NCBI RefSeq assembly: GCF_002019765.1
Contig: NZ_KV917380.1
Span: forward strand, 1,952,855-2,016,854
Source: Shouchella oshimensis
GTDB lineage: Bacteria; Bacillota; Bacilli; Bacillales; Bacillaceae_D
Length of the DNA stretch: 64,000 bases
Reading direction: 5' to 3'
Every line of letters starts with the position of its first letter. The first letter of the stretch is position 1. The notes under the pieces are model-generated. The model was given only the letters and a program-made list of their open reading frames with translations, searched no databases and was not told where the DNA came from. This document shows positions 1-7,002 of this stretch, piece by piece. The translations under genes and the position numbers were made by a program.

Positions 1-1166
1 ATGTACTGAACGCGCTAAGCAAGCAGCAGATTTCGTATTTTGTTATCGATGAAGCGCACTGTATTTCCTATTGGGGGCATGATTTTCGCGCAGATTATTT
101 ACGGTTAAGAGAAGTGAAGGCGCTGCTTGACCATCCACCGACTTTAGCCATTACAGCTACCGCTGATGAGACCGTTCGCACAGATATAAAAAATCAGCTT
201 CAATTACGAGAGCCAGTTGAAATTCTCGATCGTGTGAATCGTGAAAATATCACTTTATTTGTTGAAAAGTATGAAACGACTGAACAAAAAGTAATTCGAC
301 TCAAACAGATTGTTCAACAATATGAGCTACCTGGTTTAGTATACGCGCAAACAAGAGCACAAGCTGAGTGGTATTGTGAACAACTTCAGCGAGATTGTCC
401 AGAGCTTTCAATAGGCTATTACCACGGTGGTATGGATAGCATGGATCGTATGCTCGTACAGGAGCAGTTTCTTTCAAATCAGTTAGATTTAATCTGTGCA
501 ACAAATGCTTTTGGAATGGGTGTAAACAAACAAGACATTCGTTTCATTATTCATTTACAACAACCCCTTGATGTTGCATCTTATTTACAAGAGATTGGCC
601 GGGCTGGGCGAGACGGGTTACCAAGCTTAGCCCTCGTTCTTCTTTCGCCTGAAGATCCATTTTATGCATCTCGACTTATTCAAAATCGAGTTGAAGAGAG
701 GGGGTTATTAGAAGCATTGCCGCATATTCTTGCAATGCCTTTTACCAATAAAAGTGAATTGCGAATAAGGCTTGAGCAATCGTACGGTGAGCAAGGTCAG
801 ATGATTTTATTTTTACTTGAAAAATGGGGCGTAATCGTAGATGATAAAGGAACATGGAAGAATCAACACGAAACCATTACTAAATTAAAAGCGTACTTTG
901 AAAAACAAGAACAAACAAGGCAACAGCGTCTTGATACGATGACAATATATAGTGAAAATCACAATCAGTGCAGACGTAACCTGTTGCTTCGTCCTTTTGA
1001 TGAGTATGCAAGGTTGCAGGCCAATTGTTGTGATATTTGTGGAGCGACCCTCGATTCGTTTCAAAAACAAAAGCAACAACCAGCTAAGGGTCTCTTTCAA
1101 TGGGATGAAGAGCTTGCCTATATCTTTAATCAACCGTATATAGAAAGGGGTACAAAAGGTGAATGA
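1..1166 (+). CDS. recS: RecQ-family ATP-dependent DNA helicase (RecS-like), 5' end cut off by window
   Basis: The reading frame is open from base 3 and begins just before helicase motif II (VIDEAHCISYWGHDFR). It continues through motif III (TATA), motif VI (QEIGRAGRDG) and a RecQ-type zinc region with Cys in CRRN and CCDICG. It ends soon after, so there is no HRDC domain, as in the short RecS/RecQ proteins of Bacilli. RecQ helicases unwind forked and recombination DNA 3' to 5'. The naming as recS rests on the neighbour ypbF; another RecQ paralogue cannot be excluded. The stop overlaps the next gene's GTG start by 8 bases, implying coupling. Confidence 0.9.
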   Translation, partial: VLNALSKQQISYFVIDEAHCISYWGHDFRADYLRLREVKALLDHPPTLAITATADETVRTDIKNQLQLREPVEILDRVNRENITLFVEKYETTEQKVIRLKQIVQQYELPGLVYAQTRAQAEWYCEQLQRDCPELSIGYYHGGMDSMDRMLVQEQFLSNQLDLICATNAFGMGVNKQDIRFIIHLQQPLDVASYLQEIGRAGRDGLPSLALVLLSPEDPFYASRLIQNRVEERGLLEALPHILAMPFTNKSELRIRLEQSYGEQGQMILFLLEKWGVIVDDKGTWKNQHETITKLKAYFEKQEQTRQQRLDTMTIYSENHNQCRRNLLLRPFDEYARLQANCCDICGATLDSFQKQKQQPAKGLFQWDEELAYIFNQPYIERGTKGE

Positions 1167-1353
1167 GGTAAAAATGGAAGAGTTTGAGGAGTTAAGTGAA
1201 GAGAATCGGCTACCATCTCGCATGAATGCTCAAAAACGCAAACGAAGCAAAACAACGAAAAAGAAGCCACTATTTTTGCCGAGAATTTTGTTTGCCTTAT
1301 TTTTTAGTTTAGTTGGAGCAATTTTAGTCATGGCGTTTCTCTTTTTAGTCTAA
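1159..1353 (+). CDS. Small single-pass membrane protein of unknown function
   Basis: This 64-residue protein has an acidic N-terminus, a strongly basic middle (KRKRSKTTKKK) and one C-terminal membrane helix of about 22 residues ending at the last residue. The basic stretch before the helix predicts an N-in orientation. It starts at GTG, overlapping the helicase stop by 8 bases, so it is probably translated by coupling; no better start is visible. In B. subtilis this position is held by ypbD/ypbE; the basic segment followed by a helix resembles the N-terminus of a LysM-type YpbE, but no LysM domain follows. Function unknown. Confidence 0.6.
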   Translation: MNEVKMEEFEELSEENRLPSRMNAQKRKRSKTTKKKPLFLPRILFALFFSLVGAILVMAFLFLV

Positions 1354-1396
1354 TTTGCACTTGTAAGACATACCTTTTACAAAAAGAGGTGATAGA

Positions 1397-1810
1397 GTGC
1401 AACAGGTAGATACAGTAGGGCACATGACACAGGAGCTCGTTAATCGCAAGCGGATCCTCGAACGTTTTGAAAAGAAAAGCAAGCGTTATGCAGGAGCAAC
1501 TCTATGTACAAGCTTATTTTTTGGTATTAGTATAAGTCCGCTTATCCAAACAGGAGCATCCTCATTTTCAACCCTACTTATTACGCCAGTTCCTTTGATG
1601 TTACTCGTATGTTTAATCGTTCTCATTGGCCAAATGCTGAACTGCAAGAAAAAAACAGACAAAAAAGAATCTGAATTCGAGACTCTAAGACAAGAATGTA
1701 TCGATCGTTTAGATGAAATAATGCCTGACCATTTGTCCCATAGGGAAAAAGAAGCTTATTTAAACGAAATGGAACAACAATTTTCTATTAACCTCTATTT
1801 TCGCTCTTAA
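1397..1810 (+). CDS. ypbF: YpbF-like membrane protein (DUF2663 type)
   Basis: This 137-residue protein has two central hydrophobic segments (about residues 34-51 and 58-78) between charged N- and C-terminal regions, the latter with coiled-coil-like heptads. Size, topology and position after recS match B. subtilis YpbF, a membrane protein of unknown function. The GTG start is preceded by a strong ribosome binding site (AGAGGTGAT at about 1386). It converges with the XRE gene on the other strand, with no clear terminator in the 14 bases between them. The assignment is from synteny and topology, not from a diagnostic motif. Confidence 0.65.
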   Translation: MQQVDTVGHMTQELVNRKRILERFEKKSKRYAGATLCTSLFFGISISPLIQTGASSFSTLLITPVPLMLLVCLIVLIGQMLNCKKKTDKKESEFETLRQECIDRLDEIMPDHLSHREKEAYLNEMEQQFSINLYFRS

Positions 1811-1824
1811 AGAGTCGTCACTAC

Positions 1825-2121
1825 TTATTTATTCTTTCGTAAGGTTTGTAAATGCTCACGAAGCAACTGTTCTTCATTTTCCGTTAAATCAGGTTCGTAC
1901 AAAAAGGCCGGTTTTCTCCGGTCAGTTCGACCAAAAAGGTAGTCAGTCGTCACACCAAATACATCAGCAATGCGGTTAATGGTATCTGTGTCTGGCGTTC
2001 GATTACCATTTTCATAGCCTGAGATTGATACCTTTGTGACATTGATAAGCCGCCCAAGCTGTTCTTGTGTCAATTTCTGTTCTTTACGCAATTGCTTTAA
2101 TCGCTTAGAATCAATCGCCAT
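1825..2121 (-). CDS. XRE-family transcriptional regulator (Cro/C1 HTH)
   Basis: The protein has 98 residues. An HTH_3 domain fills roughly residues 3-62 (KLTQEQLGRLINVTKVSISG then YENGNRTPDTDTINRIADVF), followed by YLFGRTD and a short C-terminal tail suited to dimerisation. I chose the second ATG (2121) because AAGGAAGGG lies about 9 bases ahead of it; the ATG three codons earlier is too close to that site. A TATAAT lies on this strand at 2154-2159 and GTTAAC boxes cover the promoter, suggesting autoregulation. It is divergent from another small XRE gene. Regulators like this often control mobile or stress genes; its target is unknown. Confidence 0.85.
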   Translation of the reverse strand: MAIDSKRLKQLRKEQKLTQEQLGRLINVTKVSISGYENGNRTPDTDTINRIADVFGVTTDYLFGRTDRRKPAFLYEPDLTENEEQLLREHLQTLRKNK

Positions 2122-2160
2122 CACATACACCCTTCCTTCATTTCGTCTCTTTCATTATAA

Positions 2161-2248
2161 GTTAACAGATCGCTAACGAAAACAATTGTTAACTAAATAG
2201 AAACTTATGATTTACAGCATTACCAATTAATAGTATAATCTAGTTAAC
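2161..2248. promoter_or_regulatory. Repeated GTTAAC-type boxes between divergent XRE genes, candidate operator
   Basis: Perfect palindromic GTTAAC occurs at 2161-2166, 2188-2193 and 2243-2248, and a near copy GCTAAC at 2172-2177. The first lies next to the -10 of the - strand gene, the third over the expected start site of the + strand gene. Both flanking genes encode HTH repressor-like proteins, so this is a plausible shared operator. No binding data can be derived from sequence alone. Confidence 0.5.
2211..2239 (+). promoter_or_regulatory. Sigma-A promoter of small XRE gene
   Basis: TTTACA (2211-2216), a 17-base spacer and a perfect TATAAT (2234-2239), with the start expected near 2246, 33 bases ahead of the ATG at 2279. 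Confidence 0.75.
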
Positions 2249-2278
2249 TTGTGGTTAATTAATTAGTGGGGTGATCAG

Positions 2279-2482
2279 ATGCAGCGGACTAAATTAAGAA
2301 AAGTGCGGTTAGAACATCATATGACTCTGGAACAAGTGGCAAAACAGATTCATGTCAGTACACCATTTTATTGGCAAATTGAAAATGGAAAAAGAGGGCT
2401 ATCATATGAATTAGCAGTGAAAATTGCCAATGTGTTTACGATGACTCCTGATGATCTATTCCTAGATGAGATAAATAAGTAA
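2279..2482 (+). CDS. Small XRE-family regulator, HTH only
   Basis: This 67-residue protein is almost entirely one helix-turn-helix domain (MTLEQVAKQIHVSTPFYWQI, ENGKRGLSYELAVKIA) ending in DDLFLDEINK. Such minimal Cro-like proteins usually act as repressors. It has its own sigma-A promoter, a ribosome binding site GGGGTGAT just ahead of the ATG, and a terminator right after the stop, so it is a single-gene unit. The divergent arrangement with the other XRE gene and shared GTTAAC boxes resembles a two-regulator switch, but no phage or transposon genes are nearby to give it a target. Confidence 0.8.
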   Translation: MQRTKLRKVRLEHHMTLEQVAKQIHVSTPFYWQIENGKRGLSYELAVKIANVFTMTPDDLFLDEINK

Positions 2483-2491
2483 CAGCTTAAG

Positions 2492-2511
2492 ACCTTTTTA
2501 AAGGTTTTTTT
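2492..2511 (+). terminator. Rho-independent terminator after small XRE gene
   Basis: ACCTTT and AAAGGT arms with a very short loop, followed by a run of T. Confidence 0.55.
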
Positions 2512-2588
2512 ATTTTAATATTATTTTCAGAAAATGATTTATTAATTATTTTTTCAAAAAAAAGGTAGGAATTCTAGATTAGAGCCTT

Positions 2589-2641
2589 TATAATCAGATT
2601 TAAAGAATATTTTTCCAAAACAAGCAGAGTGCCTGCTTTTT
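2589..2641 (+). promoter_or_regulatory. Promoter -10 and attenuator-like hairpin ahead of TPR-type XRE regulator
   Basis: A perfect TATAAT lies at 2589-2594, although no good -35 is visible. Downstream, inside the expected leader, AAGCAG (2622-2627) and CTGCTT (2633-2638) form a 6-bp hairpin followed by TTT, resembling a weak terminator before the ribosome binding site AGGAGG at 2651. It could set basal expression of the next gene. Confidence 0.4.
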
Positions 2642-2664
2642 CCTAATGTCAGGAGGTTTTAAAA

Positions 2665-3504
2665 ATGAAAGGGGAAATCGCTCGGAAAGTTCGTCATCTT
2701 CGAAAAAAAAATGCTTTGACGCAAGCGGAACTTTCAAAAAGCATTTGCACACAAGCACAAATTAGTAACATTGAGAAAGGTGTACTAAACCCTTCTAGCA
2801 TAACGCTCTTTCACATTGCCCAACGTTTAAACGTCGACATGAATTATTTCTTCGAAAACCAGCTTGAACATGCTCATTGTTCTCAAACGACTAAAGATCA
2901 AATAAGACTTGATGCAATGAAAGGTGAATACGAAAACGTTCGGGAACAATTAGAAGCCGCTAATTTATCCTCAGATGACCCTTTTTCCCTATGGCATGAA
3001 GCGCTTTGTGCACATTACACGAATCAAGCAACAGAAGAGGCTATTGCTAATCTAAAAAAGGCTTATGATACAGAGGAAACAATGTGTAACAAACTTTATA
3101 TGCTTGCTGATCTAGGGGCTATCTATGATCAGGTTGGGATGGAGGAAGATGCGTATCATTGTTTTCAAACATTGCTTCATCGGTTAGATGAACAATCGCC
3201 TCACGTTCATTACGTTTCTTTGTACATCCGCGCTTACCTCGGTAACGCCGAATACTTATTTAAAAAAGGTAATTATGCTGAAGCAGAACACTATTGTTTA
3301 GCTGGAGAACAAATGTGTTTGGACTACCAAGTTCTTATTGGACTAGCTCAATTTTTCTTTATATATGGACAATGCCTATTAAAACGATTTCATTATCATG
3401 ACGCACGTATCTATTTAAAAAAAGCAAAAAAGTTGCTTTATATCGAAAAGAATCGAGTGAAAATGGATCAAATTGATGCGTTGTTAGCTTTATGTAGGAC
3501 TTAG
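2665..3504 (+). CDS. XRE-type regulator with TPR domain (RNPP/PlcR-like)
   Basis: The protein has 279 residues. An N-terminal HTH_3 domain (about 5-62; TQAELSKSICTQAQISNIEK, GVLNPSSITLFHIAQRLNVD) is followed by a helical region of about 200 residues with TPR-like pairs (for example residues 130-180 and 185-262). This is the layout of PlcR/NprR-type regulators, whose TPR domain binds a secreted signalling peptide; whether this one does is inference. Its start has a strong AGGAGG. The next gene is a 37-residue hydrophobic peptide with its own promoter, a position where cognate peptides such as PapR are found, although that peptide lacks a typical Sec signal. Confidence 0.8.
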   Translation: MKGEIARKVRHLRKKNALTQAELSKSICTQAQISNIEKGVLNPSSITLFHIAQRLNVDMNYFFENQLEHAHCSQTTKDQIRLDAMKGEYENVREQLEAANLSSDDPFSLWHEALCAHYTNQATEEAIANLKKAYDTEETMCNKLYMLADLGAIYDQVGMEEDAYHCFQTLLHRLDEQSPHVHYVSLYIRAYLGNAEYLFKKGNYAEAEHYCLAGEQMCLDYQVLIGLAQFFFIYGQCLLKRFHYHDARIYLKKAKKLLYIEKNRVKMDQIDALLALCRT

Positions 3505-3522
3505 GAGAGAGGATGCTCACCT

Positions 3523-3550
3523 TTGAAAGTTCCTTGTCTTATGCTATACT
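3523..3550 (+). promoter_or_regulatory. Sigma-A promoter of 37-residue membrane peptide gene
   Basis: TTGAAA (3523-3528), a 16-base spacer and TATACT (3545-3550), each matching consensus at five of six bases. The start expected near 3557 excludes an upstream in-frame ATG at 3513 as the initiation codon. Confidence 0.75.
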
Positions 3551-3590
3551 AAGGAAGAGAAGAAAATGCTTTCAAGGAGTGAAAGGAAAG

Positions 3591-3704
3591 ATGAGCATGA
3601 GCGCGGGTCAATTAATTGCAATTTTAGGAATCGGTTTAACGGCTGTCGTACTTGCGGTAGTTATGGCTATTCTGTTACTTAAAATGTCCCAGAATTCTGA
3701 TTGA
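3591..3704 (+). CDS. 37-residue hydrophobic membrane peptide, own transcription unit
   Basis: The peptide has a short uncharged N-terminus (MSMSAGQ), one membrane helix of about 23 residues and a hydrophilic tail (KMSQNSD). The start is fixed by the promoter at 3523-3550 and by AAGGAG at 3574-3579; a second ATG two codons later is possible. A hairpin with a T run at 3726-3751 terminates the unit. The only basic residue follows the helix, which argues against a Sec signal peptide and for an N-out single-pass protein. It may be linked to the TPR regulator just upstream, but function is unknown. Confidence 0.6.
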   Translation: MSMSAGQLIAILGIGLTAVVLAVVMAILLLKMSQNSD

Positions 3705-3725
3705 TTCTGTATAGATGTAATGGGC

Positions 3726-3751
3726 GGTATTCCTATAAGGGATACCTTTTT
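3726..3751 (+). terminator. Terminator or attenuator between membrane peptide and amidohydrolase genes
   Basis: GGTATTCC (3726-3733) pairs with GGGATACC (3739-3746), 8 bp with one G-T pair and a 5-base loop, followed by TTTTT. It ends 6 bases before the AAGGAGG of the amidohydrolase gene, which has no evident promoter of its own, so read-through may feed that gene. Confidence 0.65.
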
Positions 3752-3773
3752 AGTTATAAGGAGGAAAAGAAGA

Positions 3774-4976
3774 ATGCTGAATGACATACTATCTCGATTA
3801 GACGAGCTTTACCCAGAAATGATTGAATTAAGACGAGAGTTTCATGCTGAACCTGAATTGTCTTATGAAGAGGTACATACGCCAGCGAAAATAGCAGAAT
3901 ATTTACGAAATATTGGTATTGACGTGCGAACCGAGGTAGGTGGTAGAGGCGTTGTTGGAACGTTAGTGGGAGGAAAGCCTGGTAAAACTGTGGCCTTGCG
4001 TGCGGATTTTGATGCATTGCCAATTCAAGAAGAAACCGGACTTCCGTTTGCTTCGAAACATCCTGGCAAAATGCATGCTTGTGGCCATGATGGACATACG
4101 GCTACATTACTTGTGTTAGCAAAAGTGCTTGCTGAACGAAAAGCAGATGTAGAAGGAACGATTGTGTTTATTCACCAGTTTGCTGAAGAACTAGCTCCTG
4201 GTGGTGCAATTGCAATGATTAATGATGGCTGTTTAGATGGCGTAGATCGCATTTTTGGAACCCACTTATGGACGCCAATACCAAAAGGAAAGGTTGGGTA
4301 TTCCTATGATCGTTTAATGGCAGCCGCAGACAAATTTGATATTAACATTACAGGCTTTGGCGGACACGGAGCAATGCCTCATCAAACGGTTGATGCTGTT
4401 ATTGTAGGTTCAGCCGTTTCCTTAGCTTTACAGCAGGTTGTCAGTCGGAATGTGGACCCCCTCGAACCGGCAGTTGTTACAATCGCTTCTTTTCATGCTG
4501 GTGGTGCATTTAATGTTGTAAGTGATGTAGCCAATTTATCTGGAACAGTACGGACCTTTAGTAAAACCGTTCAAGAACAAATAATCAAGCGAATGGAAGA
4601 TGTTATAAAAGGGGTATGCGATGCATATGGCGCCTCGTATGAATTTCATTATAGTAAGGGCTATCCTGCAGTTATTAACCATCCAGAGGCAACAGAGTGG
4701 TTAAAGCAGTCATCGGAGTCATTTTTTGATTCTGCTAATGTCTACGAGGTTCCTCCTGTCATGGGCGGTGAAGATTTTTCCTACTATTTGCAAAAAGTGC
4801 CAGGTGCCTTTTTCTTTACTGGAGCAGGAAATGAACAAGAAGGTATCACGTATCCCCACCATCATCCAAAGTTTACGATTGACGAGGAATCTATGCTTAT
4901 TGCAGCTAAACATTTAGGGGCAGTTGGGTTATATGCATTGGCTGAACTAAATGCTGCTACAGAAGCGGTAAAGTAA
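3774..4976 (+). CDS. M20-family amidohydrolase (N-acyl-amino-acid/hippurate hydrolase type)
   Basis: This 400-residue metallohydrolase belongs to the M20D group. Visible motifs are LRADFDALPIQEETG, the metal site HACGHDGHTA, the catalytic pair in HQFAEELAPGG, GHGAMPH in the lid domain and the C-terminal MGGEDFSYY. These enzymes release amino acids from N-acyl or N-acetyl derivatives in the cytoplasm; the true substrate cannot be read from sequence. The ATG at 3774 has AAGGAGG nine bases ahead; an in-frame ATG 54 bases upstream has no such site and lies in the hairpin region. A strong terminator follows. It is not part of the conserved neighbourhood in B. subtilis. Confidence 0.85.
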   Translation: MLNDILSRLDELYPEMIELRREFHAEPELSYEEVHTPAKIAEYLRNIGIDVRTEVGGRGVVGTLVGGKPGKTVALRADFDALPIQEETGLPFASKHPGKMHACGHDGHTATLLVLAKVLAERKADVEGTIVFIHQFAEELAPGGAIAMINDGCLDGVDRIFGTHLWTPIPKGKVGYSYDRLMAAADKFDINITGFGGHGAMPHQTVDAVIVGSAVSLALQQVVSRNVDPLEPAVVTIASFHAGGAFNVVSDVANLSGTVRTFSKTVQEQIIKRMEDVIKGVCDAYGASYEFHYSKGYPAVINHPEATEWLKQSSESFFDSANVYEVPPVMGGEDFSYYLQKVPGAFFFTGAGNEQEGITYPHHHPKFTIDEESMLIAAKHLGAVGLYALAELNAATEAVK

Positions 4977-4983
4977 GCACGTC

Positions 4984-5016
4984 AAAAAGCAGATCCTATT
5001 CGATCTGCTTTTTTTT
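4984..5016 (+). terminator. Rho-independent terminator after M20 amidohydrolase
   Basis: AAAAAGCAGATC pairs with GATCTGCTTTTT, loop of 6, followed by more T. Confidence 0.85.
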
Positions 5017-5247
5017 GCGCGTCTATTTATCGCTGAAAGCTGCGTGTATTTCGAATCGTAGCCATTAAAGTGCATGTGTGCGTGGTTTGAATAGAGTGTG
5101 GTATGATACTGCTATACCTTTTCGTTAAGAAAAGATTTCTGTAAAAGGATTAACCTAATGAAAAAAAGGATATATAGGATTGAATATTAGCAAACAGTCG
5201 AACAACTAAACAGGCAACTGGTTGAACTAGTAAGGAGCGAATTGGAT

Positions 5248-6144
5248 ATGACCTTTAAAGAAGGGAATTATAATATAAAGGCTGTGTCAAAGAAGCTCGG
5301 GATTAGACCTGGTACGTTAAGAGCTTGGGAACGTCGCTACCATGTGGTAGCTCCTTTTCGTAATGAAAGTGGTCACCGTTTGTATAGTGAAGAACACGTA
5401 CTAAAGCTCCAGACGCTTATCGAAAGAGTAAACGAAGGGTTTACGATTAAACAAGCAGTGGAGTCATTAGAGCGTAATGGAACGGATTTAGACCATGCCT
5501 CTGAAGGGCACTATTATATTGTTAAAATAGCGAGAGAAATTGCTGATGCGCTCATTAGCTTTGATGAAGATCGAGCGCAGGCGGTGTTAAATCAAGCCTA
5601 CAGCATCTATTCGGTAGACCGAGTAACCATTGATCTGTTTATGCAAGTGGAAAAATTAATAGTAGAAATGGACAAGCAGCCGTCTATGACACCCATTCAT
5701 AAACAATATATGCTTCAAATACTTGGTGCAAAAGTGAAGAATGTCATGCTAAGTATTCCAAAAAATAACCAAATGCCTAAAGCGTTATTGTTTTCGTACG
5801 AAAGCGATTCCTATTCCATGTTACTTCGTGTTTTTTCGTTTTACTTAAAACGGAAAGGTATGGATGTGATTTGTTTAGATGCAGGGATTCCAGTCGAAGA
5901 TGTTGAACTAGTAATGGAGCAAATACAGCCTGAATTAATCATTGTTTCTTCAATGAAGAGCGTGCATTTTGAGCAAGCCGTTAAGTATGTACGCTATATA
6001 ACTGAAAAGTCATCGATTAAAAAAAGTGGTATGATTGGTGAGGCATTTAACGGTTTAACGGATGAGCAAAAAAAGGAGTATGCGCATCTCTTTGTTGGAA
6101 AATCAAGAGCAGATTGGGAATTATGGCTAGAGCATATGAATTAG
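5248..6144 (+). CDS. MerR-family regulator with degenerate B12-binding-like domain
   Basis: The protein has 298 residues. An N-terminal MerR winged HTH (about 5-72; KAVSKKLGIRPGTLRAWERR, then SGHRLYSEEHV) is followed by a helical region like the B12-binding-2 fold and a C-terminal Rossmann-like domain ending FVGKSRADWELW. This is the layout of CarH/LitR photoreceptor regulators, but the DxHxxG cobalamin-ligand motif is replaced by ESDSYSMLL, so B12 binding through histidine is unlikely. The ATG at 5248 has AAGGAG ten bases ahead; a TTG at 5242 is too close. An extended -10 (TGGTATGAT, 5099-5107) may drive it. The 271 bases upstream contain no other gene. Confidence 0.8.
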   Translation: MTFKEGNYNIKAVSKKLGIRPGTLRAWERRYHVVAPFRNESGHRLYSEEHVLKLQTLIERVNEGFTIKQAVESLERNGTDLDHASEGHYYIVKIAREIADALISFDEDRAQAVLNQAYSIYSVDRVTIDLFMQVEKLIVEMDKQPSMTPIHKQYMLQILGAKVKNVMLSIPKNNQMPKALLFSYESDSYSMLLRVFSFYLKRKGMDVICLDAGIPVEDVELVMEQIQPELIIVSSMKSVHFEQAVKYVRYITEKSSIKKSGMIGEAFNGLTDEQKKEYAHLFVGKSRADWELWLEHMN

Positions 6145-6246
6145 ATTTAATTTTAGATAAAAACGTTGAACCATCTAATGCATGCAAACATAAAGTATCG
6201 TATAAATGTTTGAGATGGGATAGCCTGGTCATAAGGAGGTATAGGA

Positions 6247-6849
6247 ATGCGATTAGAGCGTTTGGCGATTGATAAGTTTAAGGTTTTTTTAACCTTTGAT
6301 GATATGGAAGAAAGAGGAATAACAAAAGAAGATTTGTGGCAAGATGTACCGAAAGTACATGACTTATTTCGTGATATGATGCTTGAAGCAGATGATGAAT
6401 TAGGTTTTAAAGTAGATGGTCCGATTGCGGTTGAAGTATTCGCTATGCCAGCGCAAGGGATGGTCTTTATTGTAACAAAAGGTACGCAGTCAGATGAATA
6501 TGATACAGAGGATTATGAAGATGGCTTTATTGAAATGCAGTTAACGTTAGATGAAATTGATGATATTTTTTATGAGTTTAAATCTTTTGAAGATGTTGTT
6601 GGCCTCATACCTCGTTTAAACGCAATCGACATGGATGGAGGAGAACTTTATTCTTATCAAGATCGTTTTTTTCTAAAGCTATCCGACGACGACCTAGAAC
6701 AAATAAATGAAGATGCATTAGTGGCCATCTTGTCTGAATTTGGTAGTCCTGCTACTATTTCATTTCATCGCATCGCTGAGTACGGAAAGAAACTAATTGA
6801 AACGAATACGATTGCGTATTTATTCCAAACCTTTTATGCACCCAAGTAA
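6247..6849 (+). CDS. ypbH: MecA-family adaptor protein (YpbH)
   Basis: The protein has 200 residues with the MecA fold: an N-terminal domain (MRLERLAIDKFKVFLTFDDM) that recruits substrates, an acidic linker (DEYDTEDYEDGF, about residues 80-91) and a C-terminal domain (FKSFEDVVGLIPRL, GGELYSYQDRFFLKL) that docks on ClpC. MecA proteins feed ComK and other substrates to the ClpCP protease. B. subtilis has MecA and its paralogue YpbH; the position between recS/ypbF and gudB identifies YpbH. ComK as its substrate is not implied. Ribosome binding site AAGGAGG lies at about 6233, and a terminator separates it from the two-component genes. Confidence 0.9.
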   Translation: MRLERLAIDKFKVFLTFDDMEERGITKEDLWQDVPKVHDLFRDMMLEADDELGFKVDGPIAVEVFAMPAQGMVFIVTKGTQSDEYDTEDYEDGFIEMQLTLDEIDDIFYEFKSFEDVVGLIPRLNAIDMDGGELYSYQDRFFLKLSDDDLEQINEDALVAILSEFGSPATISFHRIAEYGKKLIETNTIAYLFQTFYAPK

Positions 6850-6863
6850 AATGAAGATCGTGC

Positions 6864-6897
6864 AAAGCTTGTTGACGATACAGTCTACGAGCTTTTT
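6864..6897 (+). terminator. Rho-independent terminator after ypbH
   Basis: AAAGCTTGT (6864-6872) pairs with ACGAGCTTT (6887-6895), nine pairs with one G-T, then T run. Confidence 0.65.
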
Positions 6898-7002
6898 GTA
6901 TGGGCTTCATTCCTTAGTGAAAAGTGAACGACTGGAAAAGAACTATATTTCATTGCTGAAATTTGGTAAAATAGAATTAAAAATTGCACATGAGGTGGGA
7001 CT

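Noticed and set aside
3513-3590. Long N-terminal version (63 residues) of the 37-residue membrane peptide
   Set aside because: Its ATG lies upstream of the TTGAAA/TATACT promoter, while the ATG at 3591 has AAGGAG ahead and gives a clean single-helix peptide.
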